64,000 bases of DNA from Ruminococcus flavefaciens ND2009 (GCF_000621785.1 NZ_JHXI01000017.1:1-64000), one strand, 5' to 3'; positions 1 to 8,257 are shown, counted from the first letter of the stretch. Numbers and translations: made by a program. The notes: generated by a model not told the origin, from the sequence alone.

Positions 1-236
1 AGCCCATCTTTGAGTGATAAATCTTTGGTATCAAGATCATGCGGTCTCAATACGTTATGAGGTATTACCATCCGTTTCCAGAAGCTATCCCTCTCTCAAA
101 GGCAGGTTGCTCACGTGTTACTCACCCGTCCGCCACTAAGATAATCTAAGTAAACTCAAATTATCTCCGTTCGACTTGCATGTGTTAAGCGTGCCGCCAG
201 CGTTCGTCCTGAGCCAGGATCAAACTCTTTATTAAA
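1..236 (-). rRNA. rrs: 16S ribosomal RNA, 5' end only
   Basis: Read on the minus strand this is the start of a 16S rRNA. The universal 27F primer region lies at 209-228, followed by GACGAACGCTGGCGGC and the bacterial block ending in CATGCAAGTCGAACGG. The gene runs off the left edge, so only about 236 of roughly 1500 bases are present. The mature 5' end is placed about eight bases before the AGAGTTTGAT motif by analogy and may be off by a few bases. The variable region V1 looks clostridial. Confidence 0.97.
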
Positions 237-436
237 GTTGTATATTTAAATCCCTCAGGATTTAGATATCGATCCTAATTCATAACGCTTGCGTTATTAC
301 TCTTCGTGTTTTTTTAAAGTCTTTTCTTGACTTCCCTTTATCTTCATAAAGGAATCTCAAGGGTCGTTACTTTTTATTCGCATTGTTCAATTTTCAAGAT
401 GCTGTCTTCGCTATCTCTCTTCGAGACAGCTTAACT

Positions 437-465
437 ATTATATCACAGTTCCTTTTCTTTGTCAA
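437..465 (-). promoter_or_regulatory. rRNA operon promoter P2 (proximal)
   Basis: On the minus strand a perfect TTGACA (460-465) is separated by exactly 17 bases from a perfect TATAAT (437-442). It lies about 200 bases upstream of the 16S 5' end. The leader in between (237-436) contains a GCTGTCT/AGACAGC hairpin and a TAATAACGCAAGCGTTATGA inverted repeat near 282-299. No gene is seen in this leader. Confidence 0.9.
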
Positions 466-574
466 TACCTTTTTGAAAATTTTTCTGTGATTTTTTTCGT
501 CTCCCTCTTCTCGGTTACGCTCCCACGCTGCGCCAGCAGGCTTACTGTTTGCGTCCCCCCGAGGCGACTTAATT

Positions 575-603
575 ATTATAGCACGGCAGGAAGGTTTTGT
601 CAA
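575..603 (-). promoter_or_regulatory. rRNA operon promoter P1 (distal)
   Basis: A second perfect TTGACA (598-603), 17-base spacer and TATAAT (575-580) stand 138 bases upstream of P2 on the same strand. Tandem consensus promoters are typical of rRNA operons. The stretch between P1 and P2 has no convincing gene. Confidence 0.88.
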
Positions 604-674
604 CTAAAAAAGCAGCGGTTGAATTGTGAGCTTTTTATCTATTATTACTCCATATGCTGTTTCATATGCCGTAA

Positions 675-1097
675 TCACTTCAGCAGCAGAAATCTTGCCA
701 TGAATATCAGCGCCATGACCACCAGAACTGCCGCAATGGTGATGTGTCTGCTGACATCTGCCTCGAACTTGAACTTCTTCGGATTCTTTGGATCGCAGAG
801 TATAAGGTGTGTCGAACCTATTTTCAAAGGCTGGGTATAGCCCGCCTTATCCTCAGCCTCATAGGTCTTGCCGTCAAGTTCATACTTCATGATATGAGTG
901 TAGTGGGAAACGCGCTTTGCCACGCGCATCAGCCTGCCTATAAGTCCTATGCCCCGATATCTGAGGACCGACTTTGAGTCAACAACCTCAGCCTTTGCTA
1001 TCACGCCAAACTTCTTATAATAAAGAAGCCGCGCAAGATAAACTCCCCCTGCAAGAGCGATAATGCCGCCCACGCAGGCAAGTATGATGTCTCTCAT
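675..1097 (-). CDS. DUF3592-like membrane protein
   Basis: A 140-residue protein with a membrane helix at about residues 4-24, a soluble middle and a second helix at about 115-135. The middle reads as a short beta-rich domain with YELDGKTYEAED and a later CDPKNPKKF, the pattern of DUF3592 proteins (extracytoplasmic domain between two helices, function unknown). It is the last gene of the minus-strand run that begins with the arginine genes, 15 bases downstream of another membrane protein. The ATG at 1097 is preceded by GAGGTGAAAT. The family call is by pattern, not by a search. Confidence 0.6.
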   Translation of the reverse strand: MRDIILACVGGIIALAGGVYLARLLYYKKFGVIAKAEVVDSKSVLRYRGIGLIGRLMRVAKRVSHYTHIMKYELDGKTYEAEDKAGYTQPLKIGSTHLILCDPKNPKKFKFEADVSRHITIAAVLVVMALIFMARFLLLK

Positions 1098-1112
1098 ATT
1101 TCACCTCATTTA

Positions 1113-1640
1113 TCAGAATATGCTTTCTTCGCCGACGTCCAGCCCCTTTGCCTTATCCGGGTACAGAGCCTCGGCGTACTTGTATATCTTCATAATATCA
1201 ATGTCATCGGCTTCGCCCTTCAGCAGCTTTCTGAGCTCAGACGCACCGACGTTCACCTTCAGACTGCTCTCGTCTTCATAGCCGTCCTTATTGCTTATAA
1301 ACACCAGATCAAGGGAATACACCGTTCCTCCCCTTGCACGGTGAGGCTGTACGCAGCAGGAAAAGCTCTCCGTCTTTGCAAGGTCTATCTCCCAGCTGTA
1401 AAACAGCCATATACACCTGATAACGCCGTCGTCCCCAAGCTTTACCAGGGTCTTTATCGAGCACACTCCCACCAGCAGCACTACACCGACTGGCATTCCC
1501 ACTAAACTGCCCACCAACGCATAGTCCGCCGTCTTTTCATTGTAAGAAAGACATATCGGCAGCAGACACAGTCCGAAAGACAGCACCACCGTTATCGCCA
1601 CTATCATTGGCGGTATGTATTTTATTCTTAATGTTTTCAT
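1113..1640 (-). CDS. membrane protein of unknown function
   Basis: A 175-residue protein starting MKTLRIKY. Two hydrophobic segments (about residues 9-31 and 41-64) precede a soluble domain of about 110 residues that is not recognised. An upstream in-frame codon at 1655 exists, but a GGGGGT ribosome site lies eight to ten bases before the ATG at 1640, which I prefer. The soluble part after two helices recalls the PH-like proteins further upstream in this gene run (5366-8225), but it lacks their YxVTDxR motif, so I do not assign it to that family. Confidence 0.6.
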   Translation of the reverse strand: MKTLRIKYIPPMIVAITVVLSFGLCLLPICLSYNEKTADYALVGSLVGMPVGVVLLVGVCSIKTLVKLGDDGVIRCIWLFYSWEIDLAKTESFSCCVQPHRARGGTVYSLDLVFISNKDGYEDESSLKVNVGASELRKLLKGEADDIDIMKIYKYAEALYPDKAKGLDVGEESIF

Positions 1641-1668
1641 AAATGATACCCCCATATCACTTGCAAAA

Positions 1669-1695
1669 AGCGGACAGCCCGTAAACTGTCCGCTT
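1669..1695 (-). terminator. intrinsic terminator after argF
   Basis: Ten-base perfect stem AAGCGGACAG/CTGTCCGCTT with a seven-base loop. On the minus strand it is followed by TTTTTGC. It lies between argF and the two downstream membrane genes, so it probably ends or attenuates the arginine transcript. Confidence 0.75.
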
Positions 1696-1747
1696 GAATT
1701 TACCCCTTTGCGCAGGATCTTCCCTGCTAATGTCCGTCTTTGACGGC

Positions 1748-2656
1748 TCAGTCTGCCATGAGCTTTACCATTACAGCCTTCTGAGCGTGGAGACGGTTCT
1801 CGGCTTCCTCGAAGATCTCGTTTGCGTGAGACTCGAATACCTTCTCTGTGATCTCCTCCTCACGGTGAGCGGGGAGGCAGTGAAGTACCATAGCGTCTGC
1901 ATGAGCCTGAGCCATGAGATCATCGTTGATCTGGTAGCCTGCGAAAGCCTTCCTGCGCTTCTCGGCTTCGCCCTCCTGACCCATGGAAGCCCATACGTCA
2001 GTGATGAGAACGTCAGCGTCCTTCGCTGCCACCATAGGAGAATCTGTGAGCTCGAACTTATCGCCGTACTTAGCAGCAAACTCAAGTATCTCAACAGGGG
2101 GCTGATAGTCGTCGGGGCAGGCGATGGAAACGCTCATGCCCACCTTCAGGCAGCCTACGATGAGAGAATTTGCCATATTGTTTCCGTCACCGATGAAGCA
2201 CATCTTCAGTCCGTCAAAGCTTCCCTTGAACTCGCGGATAGTCATAAGGTCAGCCAGTACCTGACAGGGGTGACAGAAATCGGTAAGTCCGTTGATTATC
2301 GGGATAGAGCCGTACTGAGCCAGGTCCTCCACCTCTTTCTGCTCAAAGGTACGGATCATGATACCGTCAAGGTAGCGCGAGAGAACTCGTGCTGTATCCT
2401 GAACGGGCTCTCCGCGTCCGATCTGGAGATCGTTTGAGGAGAGGAACAGCGGGTATCCGCCCAGCTGGTACATACCTGTCTCGAAGGAAACACGGGTACG
2501 GGTGGAAGCCTTCTGGAAGATCATTCCCAGAGTCTTTCCCTTCAGGTGGGGATGCGGGATACCGTGCTTGAGCTCATACTTGAGCTGGTCTGCAAGGTTA
2601 AGTATGTCAATGATCTCCTCAGTGCTGAGATCGAGCATTTTAAGTAAGTGTTTCAT
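1748..2656 (-). CDS. argF: ornithine carbamoyltransferase
   Basis: Converts ornithine and carbamoyl phosphate to citrulline, step six of arginine synthesis, in the cytosol. The 302 residues are family length. The carbamoyl-phosphate motif STRTR is at 51-55, HPCQ at 129-132, the ornithine loop DVWASMGQE at 220-228 and the catalytic HCLPAHR at 259-265. The anabolic form is inferred from its place beside argD, argB, argJ and argC; no arginine deiminase genes are near. It follows the LURP-one-like gene by 30 bases and is followed by a terminator. Confidence 0.97.
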   Translation of the reverse strand: MKHLLKMLDLSTEEIIDILNLADQLKYELKHGIPHPHLKGKTLGMIFQKASTRTRVSFETGMYQLGGYPLFLSSNDLQIGRGEPVQDTARVLSRYLDGIMIRTFEQKEVEDLAQYGSIPIINGLTDFCHPCQVLADLMTIREFKGSFDGLKMCFIGDGNNMANSLIVGCLKVGMSVSIACPDDYQPPVEILEFAAKYGDKFELTDSPMVAAKDADVLITDVWASMGQEGEAEKRRKAFAGYQINDDLMAQAHADAMVLHCLPAHREEEITEKVFESHANEIFEEAENRLHAQKAVMVKLMAD

Positions 2657-2686
2657 AATATTTATCCTTTCAGAAATTCTGTATGT

Positions 2687-3151
2687 TTACTTGTTCATCT
2701 CGCCGAAGGCTCTGTCTATAGCCACGGCGAAAAGCGGGATATAATCATCAAAGGCAGTATTTTCTATCTCTATGCCGTACTGGAACTCACCGTTCACAGC
2801 CGAAAGCGTATGGATATGACCGACACTGTTCCCGTTTTTTACTATTTCAAATTCCTTTCTGTCCTTGCTTCTGAGCTCGAATGTGAACTCCTTGCCTCTT
2901 GCCACGATAGTGGGGTCGAGGAAAAGGGATTTGCACTCCATGGAAAGGAAAACGTTATCGTTAAGTATTATGGTAAATGCAGGCTTTTTGTCATCACCTG
3001 TCTGAACGAGAGTATAAAGGTTATAATAGTTGCTTGCATCCATGAGATTATATCTCGAACTGAAGCCTTTTTTTCTGACACTGTACAAGACTTTGCCGTT
3101 TCTGTCAGTGGCTACGTATTTGTTGCCCTTGCCTGTTACCTGCAGCTCCAT
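2687..3151 (-). CDS. LURP-one-related-like protein
   Basis: A 154-residue soluble protein starting MELQVTGKG. It shows a regular beta-strand pattern: KYVATDRNGKVLYSVRKKG near the N-terminus, FEIVKNGNSVGHIHT near residue 105, and a final helix (about 130-150) ending FAVAIDRAFGE. This is the layout of LURP-one-related (Tubby-like) proteins, which may bind lipids or act as scaffolds. An ATG at 3157 overlaps the argD stop, but GGAGG sits seven bases before the ATG at 3151, so that start is preferred. It is tightly coupled between argD and argF; no arginine role is known. Confidence 0.6.
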   Translation of the reverse strand: MELQVTGKGNKYVATDRNGKVLYSVRKKGFSSRYNLMDASNYYNLYTLVQTGDDKKPAFTIILNDNVFLSMECKSLFLDPTIVARGKEFTFELRSKDRKEFEIVKNGNSVGHIHTLSAVNGEFQYGIEIENTAFDDYIPLFAVAIDRAFGEMNK

Positions 3152-3153
3152 AA

Positions 3154-4323
3154 TCATTCCTCCAGTATCTCTATCAGAATTTTCAGTCCGTCCTTAAGCT
3201 CGTCGTAGGAAATCGTCAGCGGCGGGAGAAGCCTTACCTTCTCCTTTGCGGTGAGTATGAGCAGCCCCTTCTCCAGAGCCTTTGCGGCTACATCGTGGGC
3301 GTCCTTGGACTTCAGGGTAATGCCTATCATGAGACCTATACCGCTGATACCTGCCACCTCGCTGCACTTTTCAAGCTCGCTCCTGATGAACTCAGCCTTT
3401 TTGCCGACCTCATCCAGGAAGCCCTCGCTTTCGATCCTGTCAAGGACAGCCAGACCGCCTGCACAGGCAATGGGGTTGCCGCCGAAGGTAGAGCCGTGAG
3501 TACCTGCTGTCAGGACTCCGCTGCACTTCTCGTTCACAAGGCAGGCACCCATGGGGACGCCGCCTGCGATACCCTTTGCAAGTGTGGTTATGTCGGCTTT
3601 TCTGCCGAAGTGGTCTCCTGCGAGGAATTTGCCTGTACGTCCCACACCTGTCTGCACCTCATCGGCGATGACCAGTATGTCCCTGGGAGCGCAGAGGTCA
3701 TAGACCGCGTCAACAAAAGCCTGATCCAGCTTATTGACGCCGCCCTCGCCCTGAACGTACTCCAGCATTACCGCACAAACCGACTTATCCTCAAGCTTAG
3801 CCTCAAGGTCATCGATGTCATTTGCGGTAACATTCACGAAGCCTTCTACGAACGGAAAGAAGTAATTGTGGAACACATCCTGTCCTGTAGCGGAAAGGGT
3901 AGCGATAGTCCTGCCGTGGAAGGAATTCACAAGGGTTATTATAGTATGTCTGCCCTTGCCGTATTTATCGAAGCTGTACTTCCTTGCCACCTTGATAGCG
4001 CACTCATTTGCCTCAGCACCGCTGTTACAGAAGAATACCGACTTATAGCCCGAGATATTGCAGAGCCTGTCGGCGAAATCCGCCTGAACCGCCGTATAGT
4101 AGTAGTTTGAACTGTGCTGGAGGGTACGCACCTGAGCGCATACCGCGTCAGCCCATTTTTCGTCGCAGTAGCCGAGGGAATTTGTACCGATGCCGCTTCC
4201 GAAGTCGATGTATTCCCTGCCGTTTTCGTCCTTACAGTGCCTGCCGCTTCCTTTTTCCATTACCAGCGGATAGCGTCCGTAGGACTGCATAACGTGCGAA
4301 TTGAACTTATCTATTGTATTCAT
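3154..4323 (-). CDS. argD: acetylornithine aminotransferase
   Basis: PLP-dependent class III aminotransferase that makes N-acetylornithine from N-acetylglutamate semialdehyde with glutamate. At 389 residues it has family length. The phosphate-binding NSGAEANE is at 100-107, the cofactor aspartate motif DEVQTGVGRTG at 221-231 and the Schiff-base lysine is K250 in TLAKGIAGG. The ATG at 4323 follows an AGGAGG site. It has its own promoter-like site upstream, so it may be transcribed both from that and with argB. Confidence 0.97.
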   Translation of the reverse strand: MNTIDKFNSHVMQSYGRYPLVMEKGSGRHCKDENGREYIDFGSGIGTNSLGYCDEKWADAVCAQVRTLQHSSNYYYTAVQADFADRLCNISGYKSVFFCNSGAEANECAIKVARKYSFDKYGKGRHTIITLVNSFHGRTIATLSATGQDVFHNYFFPFVEGFVNVTANDIDDLEAKLEDKSVCAVMLEYVQGEGGVNKLDQAFVDAVYDLCAPRDILVIADEVQTGVGRTGKFLAGDHFGRKADITTLAKGIAGGVPMGACLVNEKCSGVLTAGTHGSTFGGNPIACAGGLAVLDRIESEGFLDEVGKKAEFIRSELEKCSEVAGISGIGLMIGITLKSKDAHDVAAKALEKGLLILTAKEKVRLLPPLTISYDELKDGLKILIEILEE

Positions 4324-4376
4324 TTAAAGTCCTCCTTATGGCAGACTGCCTATCGGACTTTTTCAGACACACTATT

Positions 4377-4406
4377 ATTATAACGCTGAAAGGCAGTCAA
4401 AATCAA
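4377..4406 (-). promoter_or_regulatory. promoter for argD
   Basis: On the minus strand TTGATT (4401-4406), an 18-base spacer and TATAAT (4377-4382) lie about 54 bases before the argD start. The AT-rich 148-base gap between argB and argD contains nothing else I can name. Confidence 0.55.
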
Positions 4407-4471
4407 TGTTTGAAGTTTTATTATAAGTAAATTTTTTGTATACAAGTAAATTATTTTATGAGAAGCAATCC

Positions 4472-5338
4472 TCACACGAACTGTGTACCGATGCCCTCGT
4501 TGGAAAGTATCTCGATGAGGATAGAGTGAGGAACTCTTCCGTCGATGATAACGGTCTTGCTGACGCCGCGTCTTACAGCCTCAACACAGCAGTCAATTTT
4601 GGGTATCATGCCGCCTGAGATTATGCCCTGTCTCTTCAGGAAGGGAACCTCGCTGACATTTACCTCGGGGATAAGTGTGGACGGGTCATCCTTATCGCGG
4701 AGAAGTCCTGCTATATCGGTCATGAGGATAAGGTTCTCGGCACCCAGCTCAGCGGCAATTCTTGCAGCAGCTGTATCGGCGTTGATGTTATATGTATTGC
4801 CCTCCTCATCGGTGGCGACTGTGGCGATAACGGGGATATTTCCGTTTGCAAGAGCGTCGGTGATAGGCTTGGTGTTCACCTTTGTTATCTCGCCTACCCA
4901 GCCCAGGTCCTGACCGTCGTCGGTCTTTTTCTTTTCAGCCATGAGCATCTCGCCGTCAATGCCGCAGAGACCGACAGCGCTGCCCTTGTGCTGAGCCAGA
5001 AGCTGTACCAGCTCCTTGTTGACCTTGCCCGAGAGCACCATCTTTACCACGTCAACAGTGGCGTCATCGGTGTATCTGAGACCGTTGATAAATCTGCTCT
5101 CGATGTTGAGCTTCTTCAGCATATCGCTTATCTCGGGACCGCCGCCGTGTACAAGGACTACCTTTACACCTACCAGTGAGAGGAGGACTATATCCGTCAT
5201 AACAGCGTCCTTGAGCTCCTTGTTGGTCATGGCGTTTCCGCCGTACTTGATAACAAGTATCTTGTTATTGTACTTCTGTATATAAGGCAGGGCATCGATA
5301 AGCACCTGTGACTTTTCGTTATTTGAGATCTTTTCCAT
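4472..5338 (-). CDS. argB: acetylglutamate kinase
   Basis: Phosphorylates N-acetylglutamate, the second step to ornithine. The 288-residue amino-acid-kinase fold shows KYGGNAM at 31-37 and the nucleotide-binding VHGGGPEI at 63-70. The C-terminal part holds NINADTAAA and GGMIPK, typical of ArgB. It lacks a long N-terminal extension of the arginine-inhibited type beyond about 28 residues, so feedback control cannot be judged. It starts 27 bases after the last PH-like gene, in the same apparent transcript. Confidence 0.96.
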   Translation of the reverse strand: MEKISNNEKSQVLIDALPYIQKYNNKILVIKYGGNAMTNKELKDAVMTDIVLLSLVGVKVVLVHGGGPEISDMLKKLNIESRFINGLRYTDDATVDVVKMVLSGKVNKELVQLLAQHKGSAVGLCGIDGEMLMAEKKKTDDGQDLGWVGEITKVNTKPITDALANGNIPVIATVATDEEGNTYNINADTAAARIAAELGAENLILMTDIAGLLRDKDDPSTLIPEVNVSEVPFLKRQGIISGGMIPKIDCCVEAVRRGVSKTVIIDGRVPHSILIEILSNEGIGTQFV

Positions 5339-5365
5339 TTTCCTTTACTTCCTTTTCTTTATGTT

Positions 5366-6076
5366 TTAATGTATAGAGGACCTGTAATTTCTTACAGCCT
5401 CGGCAATTATATTGCTTAAACGCTCAGGCTCCTTTACACAGGGTATCGTAAGGATACTTATTTGATTGCCGGTTTTTGAAACGATCCTGACCTTGCCTGT
5501 ACCGTCACGCTTGACAGAAAAGGTTACAGAAGTAACGTTGTCGTACGGCATTTCGTTATTATAACTGCTCATAAGCATCAGTATCCTTCTGTCGGTAACA
5601 GCATAATCCGCTTTATTGTTCAGCTTCACCGCCCACACTATCAGTGCTGTCACTCCGCCCAAAACCGCAATGGGCATTAACAGAAACAGCAGGAATATAA
5701 ATATATATGAAGCTTTCCCGGAAGTGAAGAAGCCGATGAAAAACGTTAAGAAGCAAACAATAAACATGCCCAGAATACTGAGTCCAATAATTTTATTCAT
5801 GCTCTTTCTTTGTTTATTAAGCCCAGAATCCGTTCTGCTGTCTCTGCCGAAAGTGTACAGCAGGCGCTCGCCTTCCCTGAGATAGGGTGCGAAGGCACCT
5901 CTCAGGTATTCGGATGTTTCCTCTCCCAGTGCATTATTCTCTCTCTCATGAGAGACAGAGTCAGAACTGAAAGTGTCAGCCCGGTATTCCTCGTTGGGAG
6001 CAATATACTCGTCATCGTAAGCCGCCGAAGCTCTTTCATTGTATTCGTCAAGGTCTTCGCTTTTTCTGCCGAACAT
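5366..6076 (-). CDS. PH-like (bPH_2-type) membrane protein, paralogue 4
   Basis: A 236-residue protein with an acidic, tyrosine-rich N-terminus (MFGRKSEDLDEYNERASAAYDDEYIAPNEEY in outline), two membrane helices (about 97-120 and 128-152), then YAVTDRRILML at about 159-169 and a beta-rich tail. YxVTDxRil after a helix pair is the signature of bacterial PH-like domains, thought to bind lipids or proteins at the membrane. It is the last of four paralogues that split argJ from argB. Its N-terminus matches paralogue 3 almost residue for residue in layout, so these two are the closest pair. Confidence 0.7.
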   Translation of the reverse strand: MFGRKSEDLDEYNERASAAYDDEYIAPNEEYRADTFSSDSVSHERENNALGEETSEYLRGAFAPYLREGERLLYTFGRDSRTDSGLNKQRKSMNKIIGLSILGMFIVCFLTFFIGFFTSGKASYIFIFLLFLLMPIAVLGGVTALIVWAVKLNNKADYAVTDRRILMLMSSYNNEMPYDNVTSVTFSVKRDGTGKVRIVSKTGNQISILTIPCVKEPERLSNIIAEAVRNYRSSIH

Positions 6077-6094
6077 ATCAGCACCGCCTCTCCG

Positions 6095-6808
6095 TTACTC
6101 TCTTCTCATACGGGCTCCCATAACAGCGTCATTTATTATGCGCTTTACTCTGGGAGCGTCGCTTATCCTGTACATCATAAGTGACCTGGTCTTGTCCTTG
6201 CTTCCGGGATAGGTGTTCACAGGGTAATCAAGAGACAGCGCAAGGAAGCTGCTGGCGCTTGAATCTCCGCCGTTCACTCTGTTTATCCACGCAAGAGGCA
6301 CCGACATATTTCTGCCGTTTCTCACGACTATTACTCTTATATCCGTTACCGCATAGGCGCTGGCGGAATTCCTTACCATAAGGCATACGCCCAGACAAAG
6401 CACTGCCATACCAAGCAGTGAGATCCACCACACAAGCAATCCGCCTATGAAGAACATGACGATACCTGCGGCAAAAACACCGGATCCGTTGTTATTTTTA
6501 CTTGATGCAGCCCTTATGCTGCCGCCTGTCCAGAGCAGGTGCTCGTTGGGAGCCAGCAGCCTTTCCATGCTGCTCTCAAGGCTGACGCGGTCATCGTAGG
6601 GCTTCTGCTCTGAGTCCGCGTCCTCGTAGGTCTGCTCGTGACTGTGTCCACATTCGCTCACATCGTTGATATTGCTGTAGGACTGCTCATGACTGTGGTC
6701 ACATTCGCTCCTGTATTCCTTTGAGGGAGCTATATAATCATCGTCATATTTCGCGGCGTATTTCTCGTTATAGTCATCGTAGTCCTCGTCTTTTTTTCTT
6801 CCGAACAT
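6095..6808 (-). CDS. PH-like membrane protein, paralogue 3
   Basis: A 237-residue relative of the gene downstream. It has the same MFGRKxED start and DDDYIAPSKEY motif. An inserted stretch holds two copies of a CxHSHEQ/CGHSHEQ histidine-cysteine unit (about residues 35-61), then LAPNEHLLWTGG, two helices and YAVTDIRVIVV. The two CGHSHEQ-like units could bind a metal, which is inference. AGGTGAGGAG directly precedes the ATG at 6808. It probably arose by tandem duplication with its neighbour. Confidence 0.68.
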   Translation of the reverse strand: MFGRKKDEDYDDYNEKYAAKYDDDYIAPSKEYRSECDHSHEQSYSNINDVSECGHSHEQTYEDADSEQKPYDDRVSLESSMERLLAPNEHLLWTGGSIRAASSKNNNGSGVFAAGIVMFFIGGLLVWWISLLGMAVLCLGVCLMVRNSASAYAVTDIRVIVVRNGRNMSVPLAWINRVNGGDSSASSFLALSLDYPVNTYPGSKDKTRSLMMYRISDAPRVKRIINDAVMGARMRRE

Positions 6809-6846
6809 CTCCTCACCTGCCCCAATGTCTGAATTCTTCTATACGA

Positions 6847-6945
6847 TCACTCGGCGGGAGGTTGATCTCGCCAAGTCCGTTTTCTCTTCCTGCGGAATTC
6901 CTGCGAAAGCTCACAGCTCTCATACTCATATCTGATAACCGCCAT
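6847..6945 (-). CDS. tiny ORF of 32 residues behind a PH-like gene
   Basis: Starts four bases after the stop of paralogue 2, with GGTGGTGAT as a possible ribosome site overlapping that stop. The peptide begins MAVIRYEYESCELSQEFRR. This matches the start of the 49-residue ORF at 7508-7657 position by position (M-x-x-I-basic-aromatic-E-x-E-S-x-E-L-x-x-x-F-R). After that the two differ, so this may be a shortened or frameshifted relative. A competing 38-residue frame covers 6813-6929. Confidence 0.4.
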   Translation of the reverse strand: MAVIRYEYESCELSQEFRRKRKRTWRDQPPAE

Positions 6946-6949
6946 AGTA

Positions 6950-7495
6950 TCACCACCACTGCCAGCGTTCGATCTCTTCCTGCTTTTTTCGGGTCTTTGC
7001 CACAACGTCCGTCTTCTCTTTCAATATATCCCTGACTATTTCAGGGTCATCAACGTCGTACATGGTCTGGGATCCCATGGAAGGCGTACTGCCTTTTCTT
7101 ATACTCAGGATCACATCAGCCTTCCCGCTTCTTTTCTTCCTGACATAAACGTATGTTATGAGACCGAAATCTATGATCTTGTATGTGGAGCGATGGAATA
7201 TAAGGAGCCTCTTATCGGTGAGTATATACGTGCGCGGACGTTCCAGAGAAACAACTGCCGCAAGAAGCCATGAGCCCAGTATGGTCAGGGCAATAATAAT
7301 GCCTTCATTGATATTGAATTCCACAAAATTCAGCGCGCCTATCCCCAGCAGAGGAAAGACCACAGCAAAGGGAAGCAGTAATTCCAGCCTCAGATGAGGT
7401 CTTTTGCTGCCCTTGGTATTGCTCCAGAGAACTCTTTCATCATCGTCAAGGTATTGTTCATACTCAGTGTCGATGATGTCGATGTTAGCTGCCAT
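6950..7495 (-). CDS. PH-like membrane protein, paralogue 2
   Basis: A 181-residue protein, preferred start MAANIDII at 7495 after GGTGGAG (an in-frame GTG lies two codons upstream). Order: EQYLDDDERVLW motif near residues 13-24, two membrane helices (about 36-55 and 62-80), then YILTDKRLLIF and a beta-rich PH-like tail. Its LDDDExxLW box is shared with paralogue 1 and, more loosely, with LAPNEHLLW in paralogue 3. The protein ends in a short helix with charged residues and ERWQWW. Function unknown; membrane-bound by prediction. Confidence 0.68.
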   Translation of the reverse strand: MAANIDIIDTEYEQYLDDDERVLWSNTKGSKRPHLRLELLLPFAVVFPLLGIGALNFVEFNINEGIIIALTILGSWLLAAVVSLERPRTYILTDKRLLIFHRSTYKIIDFGLITYVYVRKKRSGKADVILSIRKGSTPSMGSQTMYDVDDPEIVRDILKEKTDVVAKTRKKQEEIERWQWW

Positions 7496-7507
7496 ACACA
7501 CTCCACC

Positions 7508-7657
7508 TTATCTCAGTCCTCGCTGTTTTTTCTGTTCCTTACAGGTAGCGCCCTTTTTTGAGCTTGCGCACCAGATGAGCTCCTCATCGGGAAAAAGCAG
7601 CCCGCGGAAGGTCATTTCAAGCTCACGGCTTTCGTGCTCATGTTTAATATCCGACAT
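7508..7657 (-). CDS. 49-residue ORF with the PH-family N-terminal box
   Basis: Begins seven bases after the stop of paralogue 1 and ends 12 bases before paralogue 2. The peptide starts MSDIKHEHESRELEMTFRG and contains FPDEELIWCASSKKG, clearly the DDDExxLW box that opens the PH-like paralogues. The protein stops there, with no helices and no PH part. It is either a truncated paralogue or a free-standing small partner of the family. The similar 32-residue ORF in the next gap favours a repeated gene-plus-small-ORF unit. Confidence 0.5.
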   Translation of the reverse strand: MSDIKHEHESRELEMTFRGLLFPDEELIWCASSKKGATCKEQKKQRGLR

Positions 7658-7664
7658 AATATCA

Positions 7665-8225
7665 CTATCGCTGATATTGCTCTATCTCCTCCGCCTTTGC
7701 ATATGCCCGGGGCATATCCTTCTGCTGGAGAATGAGCTCCTTTACCCTTTCAGCGTCCTCAAGATCAAAAAGCGTATACCCTGTGTACACGGTGCTATTT
7801 CTTGTGCGCGAATGACCATTCCGCACCAGTTTTGACTTCAGCATAACCACATTGCCGAGACTGCCTTTTTTCTGCTTTTCCACATTAACATAAGCAATAT
7901 CGTAATATTTCAGTTCCTTTACGCTCAGACTGCCCAGTATGAGCACTCTTTTATCCGTCACATAATAAGCAGCCGTGCGCTTTACACTAACCAGCAGGAA
8001 CATCAGACCGATCAGAACGAACAGTCCGCCCATTACCCAGTCGACCGCTGTATTGTGTGCTGTGATAAGGGAAAAAATACCGTAGCCGCTGAATGCGATG
8101 ATCATTACCACGGAAATACAGCCGCCGTCCAGATGCAGCCTTATCCTGTCGGGCTCCTTGCTCCAGAGGATATGCTCGTCATCGTCAAGGAACCTCTCAT
8201 ATACTTCGTCAATGCTGTTCGCCAT
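7665..8225 (-). CDS. PH-like membrane protein, paralogue 1
   Basis: A 186-residue protein, first of the four paralogues in transcription order. It shows RFLDDDEHILWSKEPDR at about 11-27, two helices (about 35-54 and 60-82), YYVTDKRVLIL and a PH-like beta tail containing VEKQKKGSLGNVVM. A GGGGGA site precedes the ATG at 8225. It lies 32 bases after argJ, so it is probably cotranscribed with arginine genes. Confidence 0.7.
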   Translation of the reverse strand: MANSIDEVYERFLDDDEHILWSKEPDRIRLHLDGGCISVVMIIAFSGYGIFSLITAHNTAVDWVMGGLFVLIGLMFLLVSVKRTAAYYVTDKRVLILGSLSVKELKYYDIAYVNVEKQKKGSLGNVVMLKSKLVRNGHSRTRNSTVYTGYTLFDLEDAERVKELILQQKDMPRAYAKAEEIEQYQR

Positions 8226-8257
8226 ACATATCCCCCACTTATCCCAAAGGTGGTAAC

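Noticed and set aside
1694..2437. 247-residue plus-strand ORF opposite argF
   Set aside because: Shadow frame of a well-supported gene; the residue pattern is repetitive and lacks a start site.
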